Shown here: positions 19,130 through 27,916 of the stretch, piece by piece
Position numbering within the stretch: position 1 is the stretch's first letter
How the letters are laid out: each line of letters begins with the position of its first letter
NCBI GenBank assembly: GCA_019636245.1
Contig: JAHBXX010000021.1
Location: 1-64,000 of the forward strand
Source: Planctomycetota bacterium
GTDB taxonomy: Bacteria; Planctomycetota; UBA1135; UBA2386
Length of the DNA stretch: 64,000 nucleotides
Direction of reading: 5' to 3'
Position numbers and translations under genes: made by a program
The notes under the pieces: generated by a model
Databases searched by the model: none
Seen by the model: the letters and a program-made list of their open reading frames with translations, nothing else
Told to the model about the DNA's origin: nothing

Positions 19130-20353
19130 ATGCCGGACCTCGCTGCGGGACTGCACGACGAACTGCGCGTTTTCGCCGCGTTCGGCACGCCGACGGTCGT
19201 CGGCGAACTCCCCGGCGAAGGCGACTCCGTGCCGGTGTTCACCAACGAGTTCTGGACCGCGGCGCAGCGCGAGGGCCACAGCCTGCACGAGGTCAGCTAC
19301 CGCGCCTGCTTCAAGCCCTCCCTGCCGGCGTTCTTCGTCGAGCGACTGAGCCGGCCCGGCGACCGCGTGCTCGATCCGTTCATGGGCCGCGGCACGACGC
19401 CGCTGGAGGCGCTGCTGCGCGGCCGCGTGCCGTGCGGCAACGACGTGAACCCGCTGTCGGCGATGCTGGTGCGTCCCCGCCTCGCGCCGCCGCCGCTGTC
19501 GGCGATCGCCGCGCGCGTCGACGCGCTCGACCTCGCCCACGACGGTCCGCTCGACGACGACCTGCTGGCGTTCTTCCACCCGGACACCCTGCGGGCGATC
19601 TGCGGCCTGCGCGCGCACCTGCTGCGGCGCGAGGCCGAGGGCGGCCTCGACCCGACCGACGACTGGATCCGCATGGTGGCCTTGAACCGCCTCACCGGCC
19701 ACTCCACGGGCTTCTTCTCCGTCTACACGCTGCCGCCCAACCAGGCGGTCAGCGCGGCGGCGCAGCGCAAGATCAACGCCAAGCGCGGGCAGGTGCCGCC
19801 GTTCCGGTGCGTGCGCACGATCCTGAAGAAGAAGTCGGCGTCGTTGCTGCAGGACGTCGAGCCGCTGTGGGCGCACGAGGCCCAGGCGCTGGCGCGGCAT
19901 GCGGTGTTGACCACCGGACCGGCGGCGGCGTTGGCGGCCCTGGCGGACGCCAGCGTGCAGCTCGTGGTCACCTCGCCCCCGTTCCTCGACGTCGTGCAGT
20001 ACGCCGACGACAACTGGCTGCGCTGCTGGTTCGCCGGCATCGACGTCGCCGCGGTGCCGATCACGATGGCGCGCACGCTGCCGGCCTGGCAGCAGGCGAT
20101 GCAGGAGGTGTTCGTCGAACTGCACCGCGTCGTGCGGCCGGGCGGCTTCGTCGCCTTCGAGGTCGGCGAGGTGCGCCGCGGTCGCATCCGGCTCGAGGAG
20201 GCGGTGGTGCCGGCGGCGCGTGCCGCGGGCCTCGTGCCCGAGCTGGTGATGGTCAACGCGCAGGCGTTCACCAAGACGGCGAACTGCTGGGGCATCGACA
20301 ACAACAAGGCCGGCACCAACACCAACCGCATCGTGCTGCTGCGGCGGCGCTGA
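19130..20353 (+). CDS. Solitary DNA methyltransferase (N4-cytosine/N6-adenine type)
   Basis: 407 residues. SAM-binding motif I, L-D-P-F-M-G-R-G-T-T, is at 81-90 and catalytic motif IV, T-S-P-P-F, at 281-285. About 190 residues lie between them, presumably the target-recognition part, so the motif order is that of the alpha class although the S-P-P signature is typical of N4-cytosine enzymes. It ends with A-F-T-K-T-A-N-C-W-G-I-D-N-N-K-x-G-T-N-T-N-R. No restriction endonuclease gene adjoins, so it would be an orphan methylase. Whether the substrate is DNA or RNA is not settled by sequence. The ATG at 19130 is chosen because the upstream part of the frame crosses the divergent lipoprotein gene. 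Confidence 0.82.
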   Translation: MPDLAAGLHDELRVFAAFGTPTVVGELPGEGDSVPVFTNEFWTAAQREGHSLHEVSYRACFKPSLPAFFVERLSRPGDRVLDPFMGRGTTPLEALLRGRVPCGNDVNPLSAMLVRPRLAPPPLSAIAARVDALDLAHDGPLDDDLLAFFHPDTLRAICGLRAHLLRREAEGGLDPTDDWIRMVALNRLTGHSTGFFSVYTLPPNQAVSAAAQRKINAKRGQVPPFRCVRTILKKKSASLLQDVEPLWAHEAQALARHAVLTTGPAAALAALADASVQLVVTSPPFLDVVQYADDNWLRCWFAGIDVAAVPITMARTLPAWQQAMQEVFVELHRVVRPGGFVAFEVGEVRRGRIRLEEAVVPAARAAGLVPELVMVNAQAFTKTANCWGIDNNKAGTNTNRIVLLRRR

Positions 20354-20392
20354 AACCGCGCCGCGCCGCCTCGGAGCTCTCCTCTCGGGCTC

Positions 20393-21901
20393 TCAGGCGC
20401 GGCCTTCCCCGTCGCGCAGCGACTGCTTGCGGATCTTGCCCGAGCCGGTGCGCGGCAGCGCGCCAAGGAAGCGGACCTCGCGCGGCGCCTTGTAGTGGGC
20501 GATCTGCCGCCGGCAGAAGCCGATCAGCTCGTCGGCGGTCGCGGCGGCGCCAGAGCGCAGCACCACGGCCGCGGCGACGCGTTCGCCCCAGACCGGATCG
20601 GGCACGCCGAACACCGCGCACTCGAGCACCGCTGGGTGCCGGTAGAGCACGTTCTCGACCTCGATCGAGTAGACGGACTCGGCGCCGCTCTTCACCACGT
20701 CCTTCAGCCGGTCGACGATGTCGACGTAGCCGTGCGCGTCGATCGTCGCCAGGTCGCCGGTGCGCAGGAAGCCGTCGGCGTCGAAGGCGGCCGCGGTCGC
20801 GGCCGGATCCTGCCAATAGCCCGGCGTCACCGTCGGGCCCTTGACGCGGATCTCGCCGACGGTGCGGTCGTCGGCCGGCACCGGCCGGCCCGCGGCGTCG
20901 ACGACGCGCAGCTCGACGCCGTGGAACGGGCGGCCGGTCTTGCACTTCCACCGCAACTGCTCCTCCGGCGGCAGGCGCCGCAGCTCGGGCGACAGCAGGC
21001 TCAGCGTCAGGTAGGGGCTCGTCTCGGTCATGCCGTAGGTCTGCACGTAGTCGCAGGCGAACGTGGCCAGGAGCTGCCGCACGACCTCGGGGGCGATCGG
21101 GGCGCCGCCGCTCAGCATGGTGCGCAGCGCGTAGTCGCGGCCCGCGGCGTCGGGTTCGGCGACCATCAGGGTGAGCATCGTCGGCACGAGGTTGGTGATC
21201 GTCACCCGCTCGGCGACCAGCAGGTCGAGTGCGGAGCGGGGAGCGAAGCGCGGCAGGAACACGTGGTGGCCGCCGACGGCGGTGACGGCGAACACCGCCC
21301 AGGCGTCGGCGAGATGGAACATCGGCGCGATGTGGGCCCAGGTGTCGCCGGCCGCGAGGCCGAGTTCCTGCACGGCGGCGCGCGCGTGCGTGGCGACGTT
21401 GCGGTGCGTCAGCACCACGCCCTTCGGCGTGCCGGTCGTACCGCTGGTGTAGTAGATCTGCGCCGGCGCATCGGCCGCGGCCAGCCGCGGCGAGGCGAGG
21501 CCGGGCCCGGCGGCGGTCGCGGTCGCGGCCGCGAGGCAGCCGCCGCGCAGGCCGGAGCCGAGGGCGTGCGCCGTAGCGGCGTGGGCGTCGTCGTGCAGCA
21601 GCAGCGCGCTGCCGCTGTGCTCGAGGATGGTGCGCAGCTCGGCCGCGGCGAGGCGCGTGTTCAGCGACACCAGGACGGCGCCGGCCGCGGCGGCGGCGTA
21701 GTAGGCCAGCAGGTGGTCGAGGCCGTTGTCCATCAGGCAGGCCACGCGGTCGCCGGGCCGCACGCCGCGCGCCTCGAGCCGGGCCGCCGCGGCGAGGGCG
21801 CCGGCCGCGGCCGTCGCGTAGTCGAGCCGGCGTCCACCCTGCCGCAGCCGTGGACCCGACGACGACGCGGCGGCGTCGGCGAGGAACTGCCACACGTTCA
21901 C
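20393..21901 (-). CDS. AMP-forming acyl-CoA synthetase
   Basis: 502 residues from a GTG at 21901. The P-loop signature Y-T-S-G-T-T-G-T-P-K-G is at 151-161, followed by Y-G-M-T-E-T-S, T-G-D-L-A, D-R-L-K-D-V-V-K-S-G-A-E and the acyl-adenylation lysine K489 in G-S-G-K-I-R-K. All belong to the ANL superfamily. The length and H-R-N-V, H-L-A-D-A-W segments fit medium- or long-chain fatty acyl-CoA ligases. It activates a carboxylic acid with ATP and loads CoA. The chain length is not predictable. It is convergent with the methylase and divergent from truC. Confidence 0.9.
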   Translation of the reverse strand: MNVWQFLADAAASSSGPRLRQGGRRLDYATAAAGALAAAARLEARGVRPGDRVACLMDNGLDHLLAYYAAAAAGAVLVSLNTRLAAAELRTILEHSGSALLLHDDAHAATAHALGSGLRGGCLAAATATAAGPGLASPRLAAADAPAQIYYTSGTTGTPKGVVLTHRNVATHARAAVQELGLAAGDTWAHIAPMFHLADAWAVFAVTAVGGHHVFLPRFAPRSALDLLVAERVTITNLVPTMLTLMVAEPDAAGRDYALRTMLSGGAPIAPEVVRQLLATFACDYVQTYGMTETSPYLTLSLLSPELRRLPPEEQLRWKCKTGRPFHGVELRVVDAAGRPVPADDRTVGEIRVKGPTVTPGYWQDPAATAAAFDADGFLRTGDLATIDAHGYVDIVDRLKDVVKSGAESVYSIEVENVLYRHPAVLECAVFGVPDPVWGERVAAAVVLRSGAAATADELIGFCRRQIAHYKAPREVRFLGALPRTGSGKIRKQSLRDGEGRA

Positions 21902-21988
21902 GGCGCGAGGTGTAGCACCGGGCTCCGGTCGTGTCGCGTCGGGGCGCGGGTTGTGCCGGCGCACCCGGGTCGCTCCAATCCCCGCCCG

Positions 21989-22720
21989 ATGAGCGAGCCC
22001 GAACTGCAAGGTCCGATCGCCGCGCCGCCGGCGGCGTCGGGCGCCGCCCACCCGCCGCTGCCGGTGATCTTCCAGGACGCCGACGTCGTCGCGGTCAGCA
22101 AGCCCAGCGGGCTCCTGGTCCATCGCGACGAGCACCACCGCGAGGCGCCGGCCGCGCTGCAGGTGGTGCGCGACCAGACCGGGCGGCACCTCTACCCGTT
22201 CCACCGGCTCGATCGGGCGACGTCGGGCATCCTGCTGTTCGCCTTCTCGCGCCGCGCCGCCGCCGCCTGGCAGGAGGCGCTCGCCGCCGCCGACGCGCAC
22301 AAGGACTACGTCGCCCTGTTGCGCTGGCCGGGCAGCGTGCCCGGACTCGGCGACCAATGGGCCTGCGAGCAACCGCTCACCGACGACAAGGACGTGCCGC
22401 GCGCCGCGCGCAGCGAGTTCGTGCTGGCGGAACGCTTCCGCCACGCGGCCCTGGTCGGCTGCCGGATCGCCACCGGCCGCTACCACCAGATCCGCCGGCA
22501 CGCGAACCACAGCGGTCGCCACGTGATCGGCGACACGACCCACGGCAAGGGCCGCATCAACGCCTTCTACCGCGAGCGCTATGCCCTGCGGCGGCTGTTC
22601 CTGCACCTGCAGCGGGTGCGCCTGCGCCACCCCGAGACCGGCCTGTGGCTCGAACTGAGCGATCCGCTGCCGGCGGAGCTGGCCGTCGTGCTCGAGCGCC
22701 TGCGCGCCGAGGCCGCCTGA
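21989..22720 (+). CDS. truC: tRNA pseudouridine synthase, TruC-like (RluA family)
   Basis: 243 residues. The RluA-family active site H-R-L-D-R-A-T-S-G is at 72-80 with catalytic D75. The segment G-R-Y-H-Q-I-R-R-H, then G-D-T-T-H-G-K-G-R-I-N-x-F-Y-R, and the following L-F-L-H-L match TruC (tRNA U65) better than RluA, RluC or RluD; the T-H-G-x-G-x-x-N-x-F insertion is TruC-typical. No S4 domain. It isomerises a uridine to pseudouridine, most likely in tRNA. The divergent acyl-CoA synthetase gene begins 87 bases upstream. Confidence 0.88.
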   Translation: MSEPELQGPIAAPPAASGAAHPPLPVIFQDADVVAVSKPSGLLVHRDEHHREAPAALQVVRDQTGRHLYPFHRLDRATSGILLFAFSRRAAAAWQEALAAADAHKDYVALLRWPGSVPGLGDQWACEQPLTDDKDVPRAARSEFVLAERFRHAALVGCRIATGRYHQIRRHANHSGRHVIGDTTHGKGRINAFYRERYALRRLFLHLQRVRLRHPETGLWLELSDPLPAELAVVLERLRAEAA

Positions 22721-22757
22721 AGCGCGGGCTGCCGCCCCGTCCGCCGCGGGAAAGCCC

Positions 22758-22822
22758 TTGACTGTGCCTTGGTCCGCATCAAGATGCGGCCACACGGGTG
22801 CGTTTTGTCCGGTGCCACCGGA
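22758..22822 (+). promoter_or_regulatory. Promoter/operator region with two inverted repeats
   Basis: TTGACT (22758-22763), then 17 bases later AAGATG, a poor -10. Across that point lies a perfect 16-base palindrome, CCGCATC-AA-GATGCGG (22774-22789). A second inverted repeat, TCCGGT-GCC-ACCGGA, is at 22808-22822. The arrangement looks like an operator covering the -10 and start region of the glycosidase gene, whose ATG is at 22881. TACCCT at 22823-22828 is an alternative -10. Confidence 0.45.
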
Positions 22823-22880
22823 TACCCTCGTGCGGTCCGGGATCCCACCGAACTAACGTAAACAGTTGGCAGCACAAGAA

Positions 22881-25109
22881 ATGACGACTGCTGAGCGGCC
22901 GGAACCAAGTTCCCCTCGAGCGCAAAAGCCGACCGCCAAGCCGGGTGCGGCCACGGGCCCGTCACGGGACGCAGGCATGAACCCGAAGAAAAAGTACGCG
23001 CTCGCCGGCGGCGGCTATTGCCTGTATGCGCCGCGCTTCCCGCGCTTCGCCGACAAGCTCGGCTTCGCCGACGAGGCCAACATCGCCAATGCCGTCGTGC
23101 CGTCGGTCTTCTTCCTGGCGGTGCTCGAGGGCAAGCGCTCGCTGGCGCTGCAATGCCGCAGCGTGGTCGAGGACCGCGGCCGGCTGACCCTGGCCTTCGA
23201 CGAGCCGGGCGGCGTCAAGGTCGTCGAGCACCGCTTCCTGGCCCAGGACGACCGTTTCGTGTCGGAACTCGAGATCACGAACGCGGGCAAGGTCGACCGC
23301 GAGCTGACGGTCGTGCAGTGGACGACGACCGATCCGGAAGGCGAACCCGTCTCGCTCGAGGGCGACAGCTTCCGCATCCGTCGGATGCTGAAGACCGGCG
23401 ACGGCGCCGAGGTGCCGGCCGACATCCACTACTCGAATCCCGACAGCAAGGGCGCCCGTTGCCTGCAGGGCTTCTTCGCCGAGGGCGGCAGCGATCGGCC
23501 CGACTTCGAGGAGACGCCTTGGTTCGAGATGGACGGCATGCCGACGCCGCGCGCGAAGCGGCCGATGGAGAAGCCGAGTCCGATCGTGCCCGGCTCGCGC
23601 GTCTACTGCGGCCTGTTCCGTCCGGTCGCCGTCAAGGCGGGCGGCAAGGCGGCGCACCGCTTCGAGGCGAACGTGGTGTTCAAGGGCAAGGGAGTCAACT
23701 TCCGCGCCCGCCGGCCCGACCTCAAGGACGAGAACGGCTGGCAGTCCTTCTGGGAGAAGGTGCCGCGCTTCCATTGCGACCAGAAGGAGCTGGAGCGGGT
23801 CGTGCGCCACCGCTTCGAGCTGCTGTGCCTGCTGCGGCAGCCGCACGGCGCGGGACTGTTCAGCTCGGCCTCCGTGTGCGAGGGCAACGGCCCGTTCCAC
23901 CAGCCGTCGAGCTTCAGCACGCCGGCGATCATGCGCGAGGCGCGCTGGCTGCAGGATCCGACCCTGGCGCGCGGCTGCCTGAAGGTGTTCTTCGACAACA
24001 TCCTGCACAACGGGCAGGTGCCCGGCCGCCTGTACATGAGCGGCACCAACAGCGCCGACTTCTACCACGCCGACTGGGGCGGCGGCTTCGAGGCCCTCGA
24101 CGCCATCCACCCCGACAAGGCGACCAAGAAGGCGGTGCTGATGGCGATGCAGCGCTACGTGAAGTGGCTCGCCAACAACCGTGACCCCGAGGGCAGCGGC
24201 CTCACCGACATCGTCAACCACTTCGAGGCCGGCCAGGAGTTCTCGCGTCGCTACACGGTGATCGACGGCAAGGCCGACCGCGCCATCGAGTTCACCGAGC
24301 AGTTCCGGCTCAAGGGCATCGACGCGTCGGTGTTCCGCTACCGGATGGTGAAGTGGCTGTACAAGGTGGCCGAGGAGATCCAGGAGAAGGCCATGGCCAA
24401 CCGGTTCCAGGCCGAGGCCGAGGTGATCCTCGACACCATCCGCAAGAAGATGTGGGACGAGAAGGCCGGCCTGTTCATGGACCTCGATCCCGACAACCGG
24501 CGCAAGACCAACGTCAAGGCGGCGGTCGGCTTCTATCCGCTGGCGTCCGACATCCCGAACCCGAAGCAGGTCGACCGCATGCTCGACACGCTGTCGGACA
24601 GGGCCGAGTTCTGGTCGAAGTACCCGGTGCCAAGCATCGCCATGAGCGACCCGACGTTCGACGCCACGGGCCGCTGGAAGGGCACGCGCAAGGGTTGCCC
24701 GTGGAACGGCCGCGTCTGGCCGGTGATCAACTCGCACGTGCTCGAGGGCCTGACGCACTGGGCCGAACGCGGCAACAAGCGCGCGCAGAAGCTCGCGACC
24801 GAGCTGCTGAAGAAGACCGTGTCGATGCTGAGCGGCGCCGCCGAGGGCAGCAACGAGGCCAATTCGCTCGAGCACTACCACCCCGAGACCGGCGTCGGTT
24901 CGCGTTACCGCGGCATCGACCAGTACCTGAACGCGTTCGTGCTCGACAACGTGTTCCGCATCGCCTGCGGCTTCGCGATCCGCTACGGCGAGGTGCAGGA
25001 CGATCCGATCGGCGAGGCGATCGACTTCAAGCTGCAAGGCATGCCGCTCGGCAACAAGGTCTACGACGTCGAACGCAAGAACGGCCGCCTGCGCGTGCAG
25101 CAGCAGTGA
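22881..25109 (+). CDS. MGH1/GH63-like glycoside hydrolase
   Basis: 742 residues from the ATG at 22881; an ATG at 22978 (M-N-P-K-K-K-Y) directly before the conserved domain is the alternative, and neither has a clear ribosome binding site. No signal peptide, so cytoplasmic. The N-terminal 270 residues are a beta-sandwich. From about 290 comes an (alpha/alpha)6 barrel of the amylo-alpha-1,6-glucosidase/GH63/trehalase type: A-D-W-G-G-G-F-E, D-I-V-N-H-F-E-A-G-Q-E-F, W-D-E-K-A-G-L-F-M-D and W-N-G-R-V-W-P-V-I-N. Candidate catalytic acids are in H-A-D-W-G and W-D-E. Substrate not predictable; an alpha-glucoside or glycogen- or trehalose-like sugar is an inference. The palindromic operator upstream suggests regulated expression. 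Confidence 0.78.
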   Translation: MTTAERPEPSSPRAQKPTAKPGAATGPSRDAGMNPKKKYALAGGGYCLYAPRFPRFADKLGFADEANIANAVVPSVFFLAVLEGKRSLALQCRSVVEDRGRLTLAFDEPGGVKVVEHRFLAQDDRFVSELEITNAGKVDRELTVVQWTTTDPEGEPVSLEGDSFRIRRMLKTGDGAEVPADIHYSNPDSKGARCLQGFFAEGGSDRPDFEETPWFEMDGMPTPRAKRPMEKPSPIVPGSRVYCGLFRPVAVKAGGKAAHRFEANVVFKGKGVNFRARRPDLKDENGWQSFWEKVPRFHCDQKELERVVRHRFELLCLLRQPHGAGLFSSASVCEGNGPFHQPSSFSTPAIMREARWLQDPTLARGCLKVFFDNILHNGQVPGRLYMSGTNSADFYHADWGGGFEALDAIHPDKATKKAVLMAMQRYVKWLANNRDPEGSGLTDIVNHFEAGQEFSRRYTVIDGKADRAIEFTEQFRLKGIDASVFRYRMVKWLYKVAEEIQEKAMANRFQAEAEVILDTIRKKMWDEKAGLFMDLDPDNRRKTNVKAAVGFYPLASDIPNPKQVDRMLDTLSDRAEFWSKYPVPSIAMSDPTFDATGRWKGTRKGCPWNGRVWPVINSHVLEGLTHWAERGNKRAQKLATELLKKTVSMLSGAAEGSNEANSLEHYHPETGVGSRYRGIDQYLNAFVLDNVFRIACGFAIRYGEVQDDPIGEAIDFKLQGMPLGNKVYDVERKNGRLRVQQQ

Positions 25110-25149
25110 CCGGCCGGCGCGGCCGATCGCAGCGACCGGGACCACCGCC

Positions 25150-26082
25150 GTGACGACGCTCGCCGACGTCCTCGCCGCCGCCGAACGCATCCGCGGCCAC
25201 GTGCACCGCACGCCGGTGCTCACCTCGCGGTCGCTCGACGCCGAGCTGGGCGCCAGCGTGTTCTGCAAGTGCGAGAACCTGCAGAAGGTCGGCGCCTTCA
25301 AGGCCCGCGGCGCCTGCAACGCCGTGCTGTCGCTCGACGCCGCCACCGCCGCCCGCGGCGTCGTCACGCACAGCAGCGGCAATCACGCCGCGGCGCTGGC
25401 CTACGCGGCGGCGGTGCGCGGCATCCCCTGCGCCGTGGTGATGCCGGAGACCGCGCCGGCGGTGAAGGTCGCCGCCGTGCGCGGCTACGGCGCCGAGATC
25501 CGGTTCTGCAGGCCGGCGGAGCGCGAGGCGGTGTGCGCGGCGCTGCAGCAGGAGCGCGGCGCCCATCTCGTGCATCCGTTCGCCGACCCGGCCGTCATCG
25601 CCGGCCAGGGCACCGCGGCGCTCGAACTGCTCGAGCAGGTGCCGGAGCTGGATCTCGTCATCACGCCGGTGGGCGGCGGCGGGCTGTGCGCCGGCACGGC
25701 GGTCGCCGTCCGGGCGCTGCGGCCGACGGCCGAGGTGCTGGCGGCGGAACCGCTGGCGGTCGACGACGCGGCGCGTTCGCTGGCGACCGGCGTGCGCCAG
25801 CCGCGCGTCGACAACCCGCAGACCTGGGCCGACTGCCTGCTGACCGCGCTCGGCGAGCCGAACTTCCGCCTGCTGCAGCAGCACGGCGTACGCGTCGTGA
25901 CCGTCGGCGAGCAGGCGATGGTCGACGCGGCGCGGTTCTGCCTCGAACGCATGAAGATCGTCGTCGAGCCCGGCTCGGCGACGGTGCTGGCGGCGTTGCG
26001 GGCGCTCGGCGGCGCGATCCGCGGCCGCCGCATCGGCGCGATCCTCAGCGGCGGCAACACCGACTTCGCCTGGTTGCGCTGA
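25150..26082 (+). CDS. PLP-dependent threonine/serine dehydratase or serine racemase
   Basis: 310 residues from GTG. Fold-type II PLP enzyme: Schiff-base lysine K51 in Q-K-V-G-A-F-K-A-R-G-A, the substrate loop S-S-G-N-H-A at 75-80, the phosphate-binding P-V-G-G-G-G-L at about 174-180, and near the C-terminus I-L-S-G-G-N-T-D, where Ser holds the pyridine nitrogen. No C-terminal ACT regulatory domain, so it is the catabolic or racemase-type form of about 320 residues rather than biosynthetic IlvA. It converts L-threonine or L-serine to 2-oxobutyrate or pyruvate, or racemises serine. 2-oxobutyrate could feed a branched-chain-type E1, but that is speculation. Confidence 0.88.
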   Translation: MTTLADVLAAAERIRGHVHRTPVLTSRSLDAELGASVFCKCENLQKVGAFKARGACNAVLSLDAATAARGVVTHSSGNHAAALAYAAAVRGIPCAVVMPETAPAVKVAAVRGYGAEIRFCRPAEREAVCAALQQERGAHLVHPFADPAVIAGQGTAALELLEQVPELDLVITPVGGGGLCAGTAVAVRALRPTAEVLAAEPLAVDDAARSLATGVRQPRVDNPQTWADCLLTALGEPNFRLLQQHGVRVVTVGEQAMVDAARFCLERMKIVVEPGSATVLAALRALGGAIRGRRIGAILSGGNTDFAWLR

Positions 26083-26105
26083 CCGGCTCGGATTCCGTCG
26101 GGCTC

Positions 26106-26630
26106 TCAGCGACCTGCCTTCGGCGGCAGGCCGGCGATCGGCCGCAGCACGTCCATCGTGCTGACGATGCCCACCAGGCGGCCGCGCTCGACGACCATCA
26201 GGCGGTGCACCTCGCGGTCGACCATGGTCCGCGCGACCTCGACGAGGCCGGCGTCGGGCCCGACCGTGGCGACGTCGGTCGACATGACGTCGCCGGCGCA
26301 GGCCTTGCTGCCGAGGGAGCGGCGGAAGGCGACCGGTTCGGTCTCGTCGGCGTCGAGCACGGTGTCCTCGAAGCCGAGGTCCTCGGGCACCTCCGCGTCT
26401 TCGGCCCGGTGGCGGATCAGGTCCTTGGCCGACAGCACCCCGAGCATCTGCCCGTCGTCGTCGAGGACCGGCAGACCACTGACCCGGGCATCGGCGAGCG
26501 CGCGTTCGACCTCGTCGAGCGGGTCGCCGGCGCGCACGCTGATCACATCGCGCTGCATCACGTCGCGGGCGCACAGCGCGGCGAATCCGACCAGGGGATC
26601 GTGGGGAACGGCGGGCTTCCTGGTGCTCAT
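26106..26630 (-). CDS. Tandem CBS-domain protein
   Basis: 174 residues, ATG at 26630 with AGAGG 9 bases upstream. Two CBS domains: A-R-D-V-M-Q-R-D-V-I-S-V...V-S-G-L-P-V-L-D-D-D-G-Q-M-L-G-V-L-S-A-K-D-L (about 20-75) and A-G-D-V-M-S-T-D-V-A-T-V...H-R-L-M-V-V-E-R-G-R-L-V-G-I-V-S-T-M-D-V-L (about 110-165). Such pairs bind adenine nucleotides (AMP, ATP or SAM). It is divergent from the UspA gene, and CBS plus Usp proteins commonly go together in energy or stress sensing. Confidence 0.9.
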   Translation of the reverse strand: MSTRKPAVPHDPLVGFAALCARDVMQRDVISVRAGDPLDEVERALADARVSGLPVLDDDGQMLGVLSAKDLIRHRAEDAEVPEDLGFEDTVLDADETEPVAFRRSLGSKACAGDVMSTDVATVGPDAGLVEVARTMVDREVHRLMVVERGRLVGIVSTMDVLRPIAGLPPKAGR

Positions 26631-26821
26631 GGCGGGACCTCTGCTGGGGTCGCAACCCGCGCGGCAGCCGGGTCTTTCACGGCCGACCCCGGGGTGGCCG
26701 AAGATCGCATGGCCGATCCGGTGGTCGGACCGCATGCTCTACGCCCTCGGGTCGCCGGTGTCCGACCGCGCCAGGTCGCGGTGCACCACCCGAGGACGGA
26801 CGCGAACGAGTGGAGCTGACC

Positions 26822-27256
26822 ATGCCCGGCATCGTGTTGACCACGGATCTCTCGGACGAGTCGAAGCGGGCCTTCGCTCCGGTGCGGGAACTGGCGCGCC
26901 GGCTCGGCCTCGGCGTCACGCTCGTGGCCGTGCTCGAGGACCTGCCGTTCGAACCCACGGGCGGCGGACTGATGGCGACCTACCCCGACCGCGAGCAGAT
27001 CAAGAAGGACTGGGAGAAGGCGCTGGCCGGACTCGCCGACCAGTTCGGTCGCGACGTCTGCAAGCAGACGCTCGTGCTCGACGGCAGCGACGTGGCGCGC
27101 GCGATCGTCGACCATGCGGCGGCGACCAAGGCCGACTACATCGCCATGGCGACGCACGGCCGCAGCGGCCTGCGCCGCCTGCTGCTGGGGTCGGTCGCCG
27201 AACTGGTGCTGCGGCACAGCCGCGTGCCGGTCGTGCTCTACCCGCCAGCCGCCTGA
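26822..27256 (+). CDS. Universal stress protein (UspA family)
   Basis: 144 residues; ATG at 26822 with GGAG upstream (an in-frame GTG at 26810 is less likely). N-terminal I-V-L-T-T-D-L-S and C-terminal A-T-H-G-R-S-G-L-R-R-L-L-L-G-S-V-A-E-L-V-L. The latter carries the ATP-binding G-2x-G-9x-G-S motif, so this is an ATP-binding Usp. Cytoplasmic. Its 3' end overlaps the convergent EI24-type gene by 19 bases. Confidence 0.92.
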   Translation: MPGIVLTTDLSDESKRAFAPVRELARRLGLGVTLVAVLEDLPFEPTGGGLMATYPDREQIKKDWEKALAGLADQFGRDVCKQTLVLDGSDVARAIVDHAAATKADYIAMATHGRSGLRRLLLGSVAELVLRHSRVPVVLYPPAA

Positions 27257-27915
27257 AGGCGTTCGCGCCGCCAGCCTTCGAAGCAGTGCACCATCGCCGC
27301 GGTGCCGAGCACCGGCGCGACGAGGTTCACGATCGGCAGCGTCGAGCAGGCGCCGATCGCCAGCCCCAGCAGCCAGATGCCGCTGCCGTGGCGGCGGCGC
27401 AGCGCGCGGGCAGCGGCCAGGTCGAGGCGCCGCTGGGCGACGAGATCGAAGTATTCGCGGCCGAGCAGCAGACCGTTCGCCAGCGGGAAGGCGAGCGCAT
27501 AGACGCCCGGGAACCACCACAGCGCGAGCAGCAGCACGTTCACGAGCAGCAGCAGGCCCACGAACTGGGCCGTCGCCAGCAGCGCGCGATGCCACGGCAG
27601 CCCCGGCGCCGGCGGCAGGTCCGGGTAGTGGCGCGCCTCGACGATGCGGGCCACCCGGTCGAGGAACAGGGCCACGCAGGCGCTCATCACGATCGGCAGC
27701 AGGAACCAAGCCGCCACGACGGTCGCCAGGGCCCCGATCCAGTCGAGCGCGGTGCGCCACCCATCGCCCTCGACGGGCAACGCGGCCAGCGCCAGGTCGA
27801 GCGACCACCAGAGGCCGGCGAACACCGCGAGGCTCAGCAGCACGCAGGCGCCCAGCACGCCGTGGATGCGGCGATCGGCCAGCAGGCCGATCGCCAGCGC
27901 GAACGCCCGCGGCAC
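27238..27915 (-). CDS. EI24/CysZ-family membrane protein
   Basis: 225 residues from a GTG at 27915, one base after the aminopeptidase stop, so the two are an operon. About four hydrophobic segments (19-47, 61-90, 115-150, 185-215) and the W-F-P-G-V-Y-A-L-A-F-P-L-A-N-G-L-L-L-G-R-E-Y-F-D region are typical of the EI24/CysZ family. CysZ is a sulfate transporter in proteobacteria, but most family members are of unknown function, and no cysteine-pathway gene lies close by. Confidence 0.8.
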   Translation of the reverse strand: MPRAFALAIGLLADRRIHGVLGACVLLSLAVFAGLWWSLDLALAALPVEGDGWRTALDWIGALATVVAAWFLLPIVMSACVALFLDRVARIVEARHYPDLPPAPGLPWHRALLATAQFVGLLLLVNVLLLALWWFPGVYALAFPLANGLLLGREYFDLVAQRRLDLAAARALRRRHGSGIWLLGLAIGACSTLPIVNLVAPVLGTAAMVHCFEGWRRERLQAAGG

Positions 27916-27916
27916 G

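Noticed and set aside
20354..20392. Possible terminator between the convergent methylase and acyl-CoA synthetase genes
   Set aside because: Only GAGCTC-type short repeats; no clear stem.
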